A stretch of DNA of 64,000 nucleotides from Zygaena filipendulae (GCA_907165275.2 OU015655.1:9374501-9438500); one strand, 5' to 3'. Shown: positions 34,634-46,339, numbered from the stretch's first letter. Numbers and translations are program-made. Notes: generated from the sequence alone by a model not told the origin.

Positions 34634-35090
34634 GGAGATCGATTTTTGAATCGCTCGAATATCTTATGTGAAATCAATTCACATGTGAAATTCAATTCAC
34701 TGAATCCCATTTTGCCATATTTTTGAATCATTCGAATACGGTGTTGCCGTTTTCTGAAACTCCTTTAGATTTGTTTCATTTGACGCAGAATATTTAAGTA
34801 CCGGTAGGTAACTTTCATAGATTTTCATAAAACGGTACTTAATCGGACTTAAAACAAAACGTTCTTGATGTTGTCAAACTATCAATCATGTCAAATTATG
34901 AAAATGACATTATGCCACTAAACGTCAAACTTTCGATCGATAAATTCCGAGAGTGGTCCGACCCACTCGTTGCATAATTCACGTGCAATGAAATTTCAAA
35001 AATACAATTTCACGCATTCGCATGCGAATCTTGCGATTCCGTGTATGAATAGCAATTCGAGCAATTCGAGCGATTCAAAAATCGATCTCC
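34634..35090. mobile_element. MITE with 27-bp perfect ends
   Basis: 457 bp. The left end starts GGAGATCGATTTTTGAATCG (27 bp to 34,660) and the right end (35,064-35,090) is its exact reverse complement. The interior is non-coding with many ATTCGA/TCGAAT words. No clear target duplication (flanks TATCA and AAGTT). A 30-bp internal block GCATGCGAATCTTGCGATTC recurs at 56,174, showing a second degraded copy in the window. Confidence 0.85.
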
Positions 35091-35092
35091 AA

Positions 35093-35150
35093 GTTTTTTT
35101 CGCGGATTCGCCCGCGTGTTTTTCAGAATTCCCTTGAAAAATTAGTAGTG
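35093..35150 (+). mobile_element. SINE-like head fragment
   Basis: CGCGGATTCGCCCGCGTG then TTTTTCAGAATTCCCTTGAA resembles the SINE head region. Very diverged. Confidence 0.35.
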
Positions 35151-35609
35151 GCGATGGTTCATATAAACTATTGCTTCATAAAATAAATTTCTATGAATTT
35201 TGGAATTTTTTTGCCTCGAGTAGGTAGGTGTTTAAATTATACAATGAAAAGTCATTCAAATTCCAATCGAATCATCCAAATGTTCCCTCAGTACTCAGAC
35301 TCGTATTAATAAACGCTAAACCTTGTTCTGTCTTTGTTTACGGTTTTAATTTTCCATGCTTATCAAGTTTGTGTGCCATTCACAAATACAGGCCCTAATC
35401 TTCCTCGTTACTCTAACACTACAGCGTGATGAGAGTGGGGCTTATAGGTTTAGGTTTTATGAACAAGGGTCACATCGTGAAAATTTGAATTCTTAAACTC
35501 CTCGATCGCATCTTGCGATGATCATATGACAACTCTTAGAAGGAATATACCACCAGAGACAGGTAGTAAATAGGTACCTACGTTTTATACGCATTTTGCT
35601 GCTAAATTT
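35151..35609. other. Non-coding stretch
   Basis: No gene or repeat structure recognised. Confidence 0.4.
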
Positions 35610-35680
35610 GAATAGAATAGAATAGAATAGAAAAAAGTTTATTTGATACCAAAAAGATAAAATAAGTACAACCGTGAGTC
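35610..35680 (-). mobile_element. LINE-like 3' tail
   Basis: On the minus strand GATACCAAATAAACTTTTTT-type sequence (AAATAAAC signal) leads into TATTC repeated about four times (plus strand GAATA repeats from 35,610). This is the same tail architecture as at 5,973, but no body is recognisable. Confidence 0.45.
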
Positions 35681-36000
35681 TATCTTTTTTGCATATTATT
35701 TGAGTTGAGCTTAAATTCCACTTCCAGTCGTTCAATATGTTAGAAAAATAAACGCGTGTAAACATTTGTGATAATGATTGTACAGTCACTCGCGCATGTA
35801 GTTAGCAACAATGCCATACAATCTGTCAAATTAATTAACGCTTTTATGTGGTTCGAGTAAAAACTAAAATCGCCTTGCGCGTCTTTTGTTACGCCCAGGG
35901 TTCACTCGTATTAATTTAGCGAAGAGTACATACTAGTGTTCATTGTACGTATTTACCAGTTTACTCGTGGTCCACCGATTACTACTTTTATCCAGCTGAT
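35681..36000. other. Non-coding stretch
   Basis: No gene recognised. Confidence 0.4.
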
Positions 36001-36228
36001 TACTAATTGCTGCCCGCGGTTTCGCTCGTGTTTACTCCGAAGTACCCGCGGGAGTTCCGGGATAAAAAGTACCTACTTACCCAATGTCCTTTGTTGTCGG
36101 TTACAATATTTTTACCTATACAATGCATAATTTTATGATAATCAGATGAGTGGTTAACGCATGTAAGCGTAACAAACCAAATTCGCATTTACCAAATTCG
36201 CATTTATTTTATAATATTAAGTTAGGAT
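36001..36228 (+). mobile_element. SINE-like element, full length
   Basis: TACTAATTGCTGCCCGCGG, TTTCGCTCG, CCCGCGGGAGTTCCGGGATA, AAAAGTACCTA, then ATTTTATGATAATCAGATGA. The tail carries a 15-bp direct duplication ACCAAATTCGCATTT (near 36,176 and 36,191) before TTATAATATTAAGTTAGGA. Confidence 0.8.
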
Positions 36229-36539
36229 TTCTTAATGTTTCATAATAATTTTAAGTATTTGTCTTAGTAATGGGAGTAACTAAAAGAATGCAGTTTTTTG
36301 GGCAATAAACAAAATAGCACAGACCTATATGCTATACAGAACATTAGATCAGAGAATAATATTTCTTATATCGATATACAATCTAGACACAGGGCAGCGT
36401 GTCAAGCCAAGTTCAAGCAAAGGAACTGGCTAGCCAGCGCCGAGTGTAATATTACACGAACCACTTGGTGCCACTTTTGAACCTTCTATAACCCAAAACC
36501 TCTTTAACGTAAACACATAAAACTAAGTGTGTTTAATTA
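36229..36539. other. Non-coding stretch
   Basis: No gene recognised. Confidence 0.4.
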
Positions 36540-36850
36540 TATCCATAAGGACATTTAGAAGCCCAAATTTCATGAAGCTAGCTCAAACGGTTAAAAAGAT
36601 ATGAAGGTCAAAAAGTCGAAAATTTTAGCACTGACAGACTGATTGACATATAGTACCTAAATCTAACCTACTTCCAGATGATCTAGAAAGATGAAATTTG
36701 GAATCCAGCTCGGTAATTGTGTGTAAGCGTAGGGAAACTCTAAAAAAAAAAGGCAAAAAATAAGTGGTGTCCCCATAAAAAAAACCTGCAATACGCGCTA
36801 AAAAACCAGCCAACGGTGTGTCGTCCACGGCGTGCGGAACCACATAATTA
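36540..36850 (-). mobile_element. Dispersed arthropod repeat
   Basis: CTTCCAGATGATCTAGAAAG then ATGAAATTTGGAATC, and on the minus strand GTGGTTCCGCACGCCGTGG. I associate these blocks with the GGGTTCCGTA repeat family whose other end is seen at 26,551. Non-coding. Confidence 0.45.
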
Positions 36851-37059
36851 TACACAGAACAGAAGTAAATCTACATAAAAGCGCTCCAGAGCAACACATA
36901 AACATAGGCACTGCTTACGAATACCGATTTAGTTATCTATTGTTTTATTACATTTATTTTCATCCTGCTTCTTTCTCGACGATGAATTAAATGATTGTCA
37001 TACTATAACCACAATCTCAATATCTGCCTAGTTTTCTGTACAAAAAGTAATGATATCTC

Positions 37060-37414
37060 ACCAAAAACATAAATGTAAAAAAGGAGAGCCAAGTTCAATA
37101 CAAAAATTATGCTTGGCTGTGGGCTTCGCCGCAAAAAGAATGGAGATCTAAATGAGTACCAAGTTTTGCAGAATCGAAATATGTTCGTATATGTTATTTA
37201 TCTAAAGTAGGTTAAATTTGATTAATGATTAATCTAATGAAAACTGGCCAAGTCAAATCTAACTTACTTTAGATAAATACATAGGTAATATTTCGATTTT
37301 GCATATAGAACTTGATGCACATTTAGATCTCCATTCTTTTTGCGGCGAAGCCCACAGCCAAGCATAATTTTTGTATTGAACTTGGCTCTCCTTTTTTACA
37401 TTTATGTTTTTGGT
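37060..37414. mobile_element. Long hairpin element
   Basis: A 355-bp foldback. The left arm begins ACCAAAAACATAAATGTAAA at 37,060; the right arm ends TTTACATTTATGTTTTTGGT at 37,414. Each arm is ~155-160 bp, about 90% alike by eye, and includes GGCTGTGGGCTTCGCCGC. They are separated by ~35 bp. No coding frame. The arms are long enough that transcription through either strand would give a long double-stranded RNA. Confidence 0.88.
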
Positions 37415-37620
37415 AGGATTAGGTATTACACAGAAAAGGAAAAAAAATGCTGTATGAAGTATCAATTATCTAGGTACCTACCTACCTACCTACATTACTG
37501 AAAAATCTGATATTTCTTGTACCTATGCTGGTAATAAGTACGTACGAGAATAGGTAAAATAATTTGAACAAATGCTAGCTATTTCTTTTTTGTCTGAGCA
37601 AAAAAAAAATCATAAAATTT
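37415..37620. repeat. TACC-rich low-complexity patch
   Basis: TAGGTACCTACCTACCTACC lies near 37,470-37,495, a short tetranucleotide run of the TACC word that recurs throughout the window. Confidence 0.6.
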
Positions 37621-37635
37621 TTTTCTTCATGGTTG

Positions 37636-37735
37636 AGTGGCGTTGCTGCTGACGGCGCGGGGCCCCTCGTGCGCGGTTGAGATGCCCGTTGTCGCGTTTG
37701 AAGCGGGCCGCACACAACTGGCTGGTGAGAAAATT
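37636..37735 (+). other. GC-rich patch with a candidate first exon
   Basis: GCTGCTGACGGCGCGGGGCC and what follows are strongly GC-rich. A start codon at 37,681 opens MPVVAFEAGRTQLA, running into CTGGCTG|GTGAGAAAA, a good splice donor. Fourteen codons are far too few to identify a product, and no downstream exon was found. Confidence 0.25.
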
Positions 37736-40256
37736 AGTAGGTTTTGATGCCACTACTTTTTCAATAGCTTGTTTGAACACGCTTTCAAAGGCTTTATTGC
37801 GATACTGTCAATTGTCATACATTTACTTTACAGTTATTTACATTTACATTATGGTTGAGACAAACTCCGGTTCATCCCCTAAGGATTTTTTTTTTTAATA
37901 GTGCTTCTACCTATCCAAGGCCTGTGATGCCTTATTGAAAAAAAGAAGAAAAAGAGACACTTCAGCCCCCGAACGAAAAATTTTACTTTTATTTGAACGA
38001 TTTTTCGTGTGAGTCGTGTGACCGCGTGACATGATGATAAGTTCTTTAGTTTTTTATAGCGATTACGATTATAGTTTGTCAACTTGGCGAAGGGGGCGAT
38101 TTAACGTTTATCACATATATTGATGTTTCTTAAATAAAGTTTTTAGCTAAGTGCTGTTGCAAGTGATATTGAGCAAGCATCATGTACCTATTTGGATGCT
38201 GAGAATTTTATGTGTATCTATCTTTTTAGTACCTACCTACTACTTGATATCCAACATCTTTCAGTTGAATTATGAAATAATAACACAAAGTTGGTTGACA
38301 CACTTGTAAATTAAGAATAAATTAAAGAGATATTTTAGCTATTTGCTTTGAATTGTTGAAATAATTTCTGGATCATTGTTGATTCATAATATAAACACAA
38401 TAGGTAAACTGTTTAAACATACTGGGATTTACTTACTTTAGTTATACAGATAAGTGAAAATAAGAAATTACAAACGTATAGATATTTATGTACTTAATGC
38501 AGTCATTTAAATTTATCTTTATGTACTTGGACGGTTGAATAAGGTCGTATATAATATACATTCTTATAATGTTTAAAATAGGCGTTGGAAGGCATATTTT
38601 CGCGCCAATATCAATTTTTTTCAGCACGATCATTATGACCATATCATTATGGACAAGTTGCACGACCTTTATTCACTATGACCATTATCCTCCTTGCTAT
38701 TATGACCATAATACGCTGCACAAAGAGTGTTCGTCTGTGCCCAAAGAAGTTTCATTTCATAAACATATCTTACATGTTTTGGCATATTATGCGTATTGAA
38801 TGCTAATTTAATATTTTCTATCTAGAGCGTTTAGAATAGAATCTTATTAGAGGACCTCAAAGAAAATCTATCTGCATACACACAGTCAGTTAAGGATCAA
38901 AGTACCTATGTGTTTAAGATTCAAGAAGTTTCAGTTACGCCTCAAAAAGAATCTGCTTTCTATTTTTCAAATTTTCTATCTTTTCCAGTCTCGAGCTTGG
39001 TATTTACCAGCGTAGAAAATTTTCTTGAAAATTAAAATTACGTCGAACTATACGACCGATCACAATGACTTTTTGGCAACATAATTATGATTTTTTTTTA
39101 AGAAACTACGTATTAATTTTTAATCGAAAAGAAATTAATTATTCATTAAAAAAAAGTGAATAATTCTTATCGTTTACGTTTTCTAGATTGATTAATAGTG
39201 TTTGAATCTTTTAAAACACTATATTTTTGTGAGAATGTTGGTCATGGCAGTTGTAATCGTAACGGCGGCGACCTCAGTTTTTGCCGTTTAAAATCATTAA
39301 CCTCATTTGTGACACCAAGCTAATGTACGTCCGTCGGATGTTTAATTCAATTATAATATCAGTTGCGAGCCAGCGTTACTTATACCATTTAAATAATGAA
39401 ACAGCTGTTAATTACAATTCATTCATTTTTGGTAATTAATTAAAAAGACAATTCTTGACTTACACGATAGACACATGGATAGCGAGATACGCTTCAAAAT
39501 ATCTATGCTTTCCTCACCCAGAAATTCGTGCGTGGATAAATCATTTTCAAGAAATGTAGATTAGTTAGAATAAGGATTATCAGAGGCCATGGCATCATGC
39601 AGTATCGAATCTCATAAGTAGGAGACGCGTCACGCCTGGCTGGGGCTAGGCGTCACGGGCTGTCGAACTCCCCCCACCGCGCCTTCGGGAGTCCTCGGCA
39701 ATCTTCGGCAACATTCGACATTCCTCAACTCCTAGATCCCAATTTCTAAGGTGCGCGTGGGGACTCAACTATACGTAAGTAATTATTGAGATCTCGAGCA
39801 ACCTCAAGTGTAGTGATATCACTCACTTGTCATAGTTTTGTTGCAGTAATTGGTCGGCATTTATTGTATGATTAATCGTTTTAACGGCAAGGAGTTTCAG
39901 ATGTTGGCTTATAAATAACGATCGTTACTGTTAACGACCCCGGTGACACCACGTTAGGTATATGTGTTCGTGTCGTCATTATGCCTCTGCGCAAACAATC
40001 GACTGTTGTTTTTGTTAAAATATTTAATACAACTGACGTAATTCAAGATCAGCTAACTGTGTTTTTAATTATTGTAGCCAGAGAAATGATCGCCACAGCT
40101 GTGAATTTCACGGTGTTATTATTAATTACGAAATTGCACTTACACTGTTATTTTAAGGCTACATGCATAAAATAACTTTCCTGAAAGTAGGTATATCTAC
40201 TATATAAAAATTAACGGCTAGTTCGGATTTAAAAGAATGAGATACACTATGTTTTG
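37736..40256. other. Non-coding stretch
   Basis: No gene recognised. The patch 39,620-39,770 is GC-richer and ends in ACTATAC|GTAAGTAAT, a perfect donor-like site, so it could be an untranslated exon. Nothing else supports it. Confidence 0.35.
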
Positions 40257-40457
40257 AATCCTACTAATATTATAAATGCGAAAGTTTGTAAGAATGTATG
40301 GATGGATGGATGGATACAAAAACTACTGAATAGATTAAAATGAAACTTTACAATAATATAGCTTATACATCAGATTAACACATAGGGTACTTTTTATCCC
40401 GAAATTCCCGCGGGAACTGTGAAATTAACGCGGGTGAAAGCGCGGGGCACAACTAGT
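40257..40457 (-). mobile_element. SINE-like element, full length
   Basis: Starts AATCCTACTAATATTATAAA and TGCGAAAGTTTG, then a GGAT microsatellite (ATGGATGGATGGATGGAT). It ends AACGCGGGTGAAAGCGCGGG then GCACAACTAG. A well-preserved inverted copy of the family. Confidence 0.88.
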
Positions 40458-40493
40458 ATGGACATATATTACCTACCTATCATAATTGGCTTA

Positions 40494-40830
40494 GTTGGCT
40501 AATTTTTTTTTAGTTCATCATGTAGATTAATAAAAAAATATTGGACACGTATTATTACGTATTATTCCTTTTTTTTTACGTAATCAATAAATAACGGCGA
40601 TACCTTGAGTTGAAATTTCGTGTGTCATCACAACCCGGTGCAGTTTGTAGGTACGGGGCTTATAGGTACCGAAAAATGACGTCACGAGTCCCCTACCTTA
40701 AACTTTACTGCGCTTTATCCTTTATCTAGGTTTATTTTCATAAATTTGAAAAAAAAAAATGTCTATTATTTTTTTATTTTCTGACGGACTAATTAGAATT
40801 TTGATTTTCATACCCCGGATAAATACCCAA
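40494..40830 (-). mobile_element. M1 MITE, copy 3
   Basis: Reverse orientation. Runs from AATTGGCTTAGTTGGCTA through ATATTGGACACGTATTATTA, one perfect TGACGTCA (40,677-40,684) and the variant TGTCATCA (40,623), to CTGACGGACTAATTAGAATT and ATACCCAATT. The outer flanks match those of copy 4 in reverse, giving a full length of about 330 bp. Confidence 0.85.
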
Positions 40831-40842
40831 TTCTTAACGGGG

Positions 40843-40895
40843 TAAAAACTAGAGGGAATCCCGAATTTGAACGATTTCGCGGGGAAGCTAGTTTA
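40843..40895 (-). mobile_element. SINE-like head fragment
   Basis: GGGAATCCCGAATTTGAACG then ATTTCGCGGGGAAGCTAG: the reversed head of the common SINE lying directly beside M1 copy 3. Confidence 0.6.
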
Positions 40896-41101
40896 ATGTT
40901 GTTGACACTTTCTACTGAGGTTACGAACAGATGTTAGTAATTCAACTCATCACTGCACTGCCCAATTACTTTTAACAATTAGTTAACAACGTGTTAAAGT
41001 TAGTAGAAGTGACCCACTTCAGAAAACTATTGGGAGTCTCGATTACATAACACTTAGACAAAAACCAAATTTAATTTCAACAATACTTGCGGTTCTGCAT
41101 A

Positions 41102-41430
41102 ATTGGGTATTCTCCAAGGTATGAATATCAAAATTCTAATTAGTCCGTCAGTTAGAAAATAAAAAAATAATAGACACGTATTTTTTGCTTTTTCAATTTA
41201 ATGAAAATGAACATAGATAAAGCGCATTAAAGTTTAGGGTGGGGGGCTCGTGACGTCAATATTCATTATAAGCGCCATACAAACCGCACAGAATTGTGAC
41301 GTCACGCGAAATTTCAACTCAATGTATCTCTGTTATTTCTTGAGTACGTAAAAAAAGAAAAAATACGTGTCCAATATTTTTACTAATCTACAAGACGGAC
41401 TAAAAAAAAAATTTTTGTCAAGTAGCCAAT
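41102..41430 (+). mobile_element. M1 MITE, copy 4
   Basis: Best-preserved plus-orientation copy: ATTGGGTATTCTCC at the left, TTAGTCCGTCAGTTAGAAAA, TAGACACGTATTTTTTGC, GCGCATTAAAGTTTAGGG, two perfect TGACGTCA octamers (41,251-41,258 and 41,297-41,304), TCTACAAGACGGACTAAAAA and AAGTAGCCAATT. Its two octamers lie at mirror positions of the imperfect palindrome. Only ~270 bp from copy 3, in opposite orientation. Confidence 0.9.
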
Positions 41431-43731
41431 TGCAACTTGGGAGTTGGGGATAATAAGTAACCACTGAGTTTTCAATGCTAGTTTTTAGCTTCGAAAGCTC
41501 GAAAGTTTTTTACAGTTTGGCAACTCTACATTAAGTGAGTGATCGGACATAGTCTTTACAAAATCGGAATGCGGCACACCGGGCTATCGGACGAGTGTTA
41601 CAGCGATGACAATATTTAATTGATCTGACCATGGAACACAACACTAATGCTAGTCACCACGTAGATCGAGTGGTCATGTTACGTATAGACGCTACATATA
41701 AGTATAGTATACTCGATACTGAATGTAATGCATTGCATTGCCCCTGATTCGAACTTTATCAATCGTTCTTTATTGGAAAGCACCTGCTCAATCCCATACA
41801 TTTGAAAGTTTGTATTTTTGTTTGACATTCCTTGATCCGGTCTTCAAGTTGTTTTTTCGCAAAATTATAAAAATTATCTAATAATACGAACGATTCCTTT
41901 GTCTTGTGCGAGAGGTTACTAGAGTCTCCTCGTTTAAAAGTATAAAATATCTTCAGACGCTTTGGAGCGTTTATTGTGTTAATACAATCAAGTAAACCAA
42001 GTTATCACGTAAAAATATTGTAAAAAGTAAAGTTTTTTATTTGTATTATCTACATGTTCGCATTGTTCCAGTCTGTGATTCGATTATTGTTAGTTACTGC
42101 TAATATTCAAAATTGAGATTCGAAACTATATTGGAATCATTCATTAACTGGCGGACCTCTGTGATTTTTAATAAACCGTTTGATGGATATGTCAGAATGT
42201 TTTCTATTATTATTTAACATTTCCTTTATTACCTACTTATAATTAAAAATCAAAAATAGAATTTCACAAACTTTGGTACGATATGGTGATCTCTATATCC
42301 GTCCTTGTTCTGACGGCCCTATATACAGCATCTCTTTGTTTGTATCAATTTATAAACAGCAGAAAAGATTTTATCGGTCTTGGGAGAACTGCGCAAGAGT
42401 GTCTCGGAAACCTTCGCTGATTTATTGATGCCCTTGATGCAATTATACAATTATATTCCTAAGAATTTACTCTCAAGCATGTAAATAATACCTATTCAAA
42501 AGAATACATGTATTTAGCGTTATGTAATAATATTATACTAGCCTTTTTCGGAAGTCCATTTCATCAGTTTCTTCCGTTCCATTGCAGTTAAATTTTACTC
42601 AAAGAGTGGTTTTACTTCAAGATAGCTGTAGAAGAAAAGGATAATCACGTGGAAAAAGGCAAAAAATACGGCGTCAATGACTGTCATGGACAAGGTTATC
42701 TCTGTTACAGACCAGATACATATATAGGTATACCTTTATAAATGAATTGATACAACGACCACTGACGCATTTAAAAAGTGCTAGAGATAAAAAAACATTC
42801 GTGAAAGAGAAGGTACGTAACTACGTACCTACCTAAATTATTTAATACTATACTAATAAGTCTCCGTGGTTTGTTCGTTCTTTCCCGCACTCTAAGGAGG
42901 CGTATATCTACGGTATGGTATGGTCCTCAAGACCAGGAGTGGATCTAGGATTCGGTTCAGAATCTACTGGGTCAGAGGTTTTAATCCGCACCTGCTCCAG
43001 ACCAGCCCTCACATGTTTTGTGAAGTTTTCAGTTTGCGGCTACTGGGATTGATTTTTGAGACGGGTGAAAAATCGGTCACCACCAATATATGTACCATAT
43101 ATGTACCACCAATATCTACTACAAAATCAGATTGATAAAGGGATGGTGAAAAGATGAGTTAGGTATGAGTTTTTTTACCTAAAGCGTATACAGTGACGCC
43201 GGCGCACTTACAAACACCATGCGGTTTTTTTTTTAATTAATATCTACCGTACGAATGGCGTGACTGGACATTGGAAGTATTTTTATAATCAATAATATCT
43301 ACTAGGGTCTGTAGGCAATATTAGTTCGCGGGCCCTCAGCAGTGGTGCGGTGGACTTTCCAATAAGTTAATTGGATATTATTAAAATTTCGATTCCGGTT
43401 CCCGATCATATAGGTGCGGTAGCTTTAATTTTATTCAAAAAACATATTAAAGAAACGACATTAATAAAGCGAATTCCGTTTGTTTTTCGTGTATTTTATT
43501 GCAAACGGATGTTTATAACGACATTTGTAACGGAAACATAACTTAGAATACTTTACTATAATTTATGCATATATTATGTACCTATTATTCAGCAGGTACC
43601 TACTTTGATTATTGGTTTAATTTTTGTATTTTTTTCTGTGGGTAAAATACCAAATCACTTGTTTTCATTTTTTGTTATTTATAATTATGTATGAATTGCA
43701 TCAAACTTTTGTTTATTATATTCTAGCTGTG
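41431..43731. other. Non-coding stretch
   Basis: No gene or clear repeat recognised. Small GC-richer patch around 42,930-43,010 without a supported frame. Confidence 0.4.
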
Positions 43732-43919
43732 CCCCGCGGTTTCACCCGCGGTAATTTCAAAGTTCCCGCGGGAATTCCGGGATAAATGTAAATGTCCTTC
43801 TCTGTACCCCTGACAACGCGCATGCCAAATTTCATCCAAATCCGTTCAGCCGTTTTTGCGTGATTGAGTAACAAACATCCAAACATCCACACTTTCACAT
43901 TTATAATATTAGTAGGATT
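43732..43919 (+). mobile_element. SINE-like element, near-consensus
   Basis: TCTAGCTGTGCCCCGCGG, TTTCACCCGCGG, TTCCCGCGGGAATTCCGGG, CTCTGTACCCCTGACAACGC, CAAATTTCATCCAAATCCGT, CAGCCGTTTTTGCGTG, ending CATTTATAATATTAGTAGGA. The cleanest copy in the window and useful as the local reference. Confidence 0.9.
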
Positions 43920-44097
43920 ATGTAGATGTATAGGTGGAGCGCTGCTCGCTGCAGCAACCCAGTAGGCACAGGTACTACAGCCTACTACTGCCTACTACGT
44001 CGACCTTATTATCACTGATCTAACAATAAAACCAAAAATATTCATCGAACAAAAAATCCTTCATTTATAGAACGAACAGACACTCCGTTTACGTAAG

Positions 44098-44190
44098 AAA
44101 ACTTTTGTCTTTCGGATTAAATCGGTATTTTGTTGTTTTTAACTTTTTTCTGTAGTGCATTTTGTGTTTTTTGAAGTTGGTTTAATTATT
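44098..44190 (+). mobile_element. Fragment of the CCGACTTCC repeat
   Basis: CGGATTAAATCGGTATTTTG and GTGTTTTTTGAAGTTGG match the right arm of the inverted repeat at 60,676-60,799. Confidence 0.65.
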
Positions 44191-44544
44191 TTTGTTAATG
44201 TTTTATTTATTTTTCGCTTTTAAGTATGGACCAGTCCGGTCTATAAAATTTATCTGAGTGACAATAGCCTAACGTCAATAGCCCATAACCTAATAGAAAA
44301 AAAATGCAATGGCGTTAATTGTTGAAAGTTCTCCTGCTACTTCAGCATCAGCTCCACTTGACCATCGCATTGTGAGTTGTGACACATAAATTGCTTAGCA
44401 AGAATTTTAAAGTAATCGAATTGCAAACCATGAAATATATTTTTTATTCAGTAGCTCATCATCAATTCCACTGCATCCATTGGTGATTTTCAAAAGCAAA
44501 TGAACAATTTACTATAAAAAATACCCAAATCGTTATAGGTGTGC

Positions 44545-44757
44545 CTACTGCCTATAATATTTGAAGAGTGCCCTCAATTTTTCTAAGATCCCAGTATAAA
44601 ATCCTGAAAGCCCTTCAAACCCTTTCCAACAAAAGAAAAATTTTAAATCGGTCCAGCCGGTCCAGCCGTCTTTAGTAATCGCGTAATAAACATACAAAAA
44701 AGGCACATACCTACAGTCGAATTGAGAACCTACTCCTGTTTTGAAGTCGGTTAAAAA
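44545..44757 (-). mobile_element. CCGACTTC repeat, minus copy
   Basis: On the minus strand it starts TTTTTAACCGACTTCAAAAC and AGGAGTAGGTTCTCAATTC, continues GGCTGGACCGATTTAAAA and GATCTTAGAAAAATTGAGGG, the same order of blocks as at 59,560-59,800. A complete-looking 5' portion. Confidence 0.75.
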
Positions 44758-44827
44758 CACGTGATTTATATCTACATAATGAGAATGTATCATAGAGTAT
44801 TGATAATGTTTATTTGCACAATTGTGT

Positions 44828-44990
44828 AATTTTTAACCGACTTCCAAAAAGGAGGAGTTTTTACCCTGTGTCCTTCTCTGCACTCTTGATAATGCGTTTG
44901 CAAAATTTCACGATGATTGGTTGAGACGTGAAAGCGTAACAAACAAACAAACTAAATTTCGCATTTATAATAGTATCTAAGGATTTTGTC
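44828..44990 (+). mobile_element. Chimeric CCGACTTCC / SINE repeat
   Basis: Opens TTTTTAACCGACTTCCAAAA and GGAGGAGTTTTTACCCTG, then switches to the SINE body GTCCTTCTCTGCACTCTTGA and ends ACTAAATTTCGCATTTATAA. It lies 70 bp from the inverted copy at 44,757. Confidence 0.65.
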
Positions 44991-45984
44991 GATAGTATCA
45001 AAAGTATACCCACGTATTTATAAACAAAGTTGAATCGTTATTTACGATTACATAATTCATCATCACCAAATACGATTGTGGCACTTGTTATTTTTATAAA
45101 CGAAATTCTTTTTTGTTTACGTTTTCTTAACATAACATTTAGGTAGTTTACATTACACTTTGACAAACAAATCGGTTATACACAATTACCTACATTTTTA
45201 CTCAGAACCTTTATCTTTATTTATTGATACATTGGCTTTTCTCACTAATCACTTGCCTAGACTTCATGGCTAGCTAGATATAAAATAAATAGAAAGCTTC
45301 TTCAACTACGGTCGTATATCTGGTAGTAGTGGTAGTAGTTTTTTATTCTGATGACTCAGTTTTACCTATAAGCTTGCTTAGCTGTGTCTTCCATATTCAA
45401 TGACCTTCGAAAGTAGTCCTTGAAGATTAAGTATAATAAATTTATCCGAAGTCAAATATATTTAATTGCCCCAAAAGAAACATGTACCTACATGTCAAAC
45501 AAGAATAAAAGGACCAGAAGGAACCAAGTAGGCAAAGCTGACCTTGTTGCTAAAGGCTTGATAAGATGCTGCAGGAAAATTTCTGGTTAGCTTAGTTTAG
45601 TAGCAGAGTAACAATAGCTGAATAGCTATCTATTAAAAATATATAAAAAATTTAATTACATTAAACTATATTATATAAAATTATAATTATGCTGCTGGTC
45701 ATGCAAATAAATAAAAAAAAGGAATCTAATCTGAGAAGGACTAATAGAAGTTGTAACTATTATTTGCAATAATATTTATCGAATGATATTATTATGCTCG
45801 ACCCAATACATAATTAATAGATTTCTGACAAGAACTACTGCTTTAGATTAGTAATTTTCTTGCAGTAGACAAAAAAATATAGCTACATCACAATCACCAA
45901 AATAAATAAGTAATAGTGGCACACTTAAAAAAATTAAATAGTTTCCGCTAATTAGAAAGAGCACGTGTACTAGAATAGTCTATA
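44991..45984. other. AT-rich non-coding stretch
   Basis: No gene recognised. Confidence 0.4.
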
Positions 45985-46330
45985 CTAATATTATAAAGAG
46001 CAAAAGTTTGTGAGTTGGTGGGTTTGTGAGTTAGTGATATTGTAGGGTAATCTCTATATCTACTGAACCGATTTTGAAAATTCTTTCACTTATAGGTAGC
46101 TACCGTGATCCTGAGTGTCAAAGCGTACTTTTTATTCCGGATTTCCCGCGGCAACTTTGAATTTCCCGCGGAGGAACAGCCGTAAAACTACGGAGGAACA
46201 GCTATCTCTGTATCTACTGTACCGATTTTGCAAATTATTTCACTTATAGGAAGTTACAGTGATCTTGAGTAACATAGGGTACTTTTATCCCAGGATCCCC
46301 ACGGGATCTCCGGAGATTGTGAGTTTGTGA
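45985..46330 (-). mobile_element. Tandemly duplicated SINE-like segment
   Basis: Starts ATACTAATATTATAAAGAGC. Two successive copies of a block are present: ACCGATTTTGAAAATTCTTT / CACTTATAGGTAGCTACC near 46,065 and ACCGATTTTGCAAATTATTT / CACTTATAGGAAGTTACA near 46,222. Each is followed by the TTTTATCC head sequence. The word TGTGAGTTTGTGATATTGTA also brackets it. Confidence 0.65.
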
Positions 46331-46339
46331 TATTGTAGG

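Noticed and set aside
36003..36188. 61-codon minus-strand frame
   Set aside because: It is the antisense of a SINE copy.
43716..43898. 60-codon minus-strand frame
   Set aside because: It is the reverse strand of the best-preserved SINE copy.
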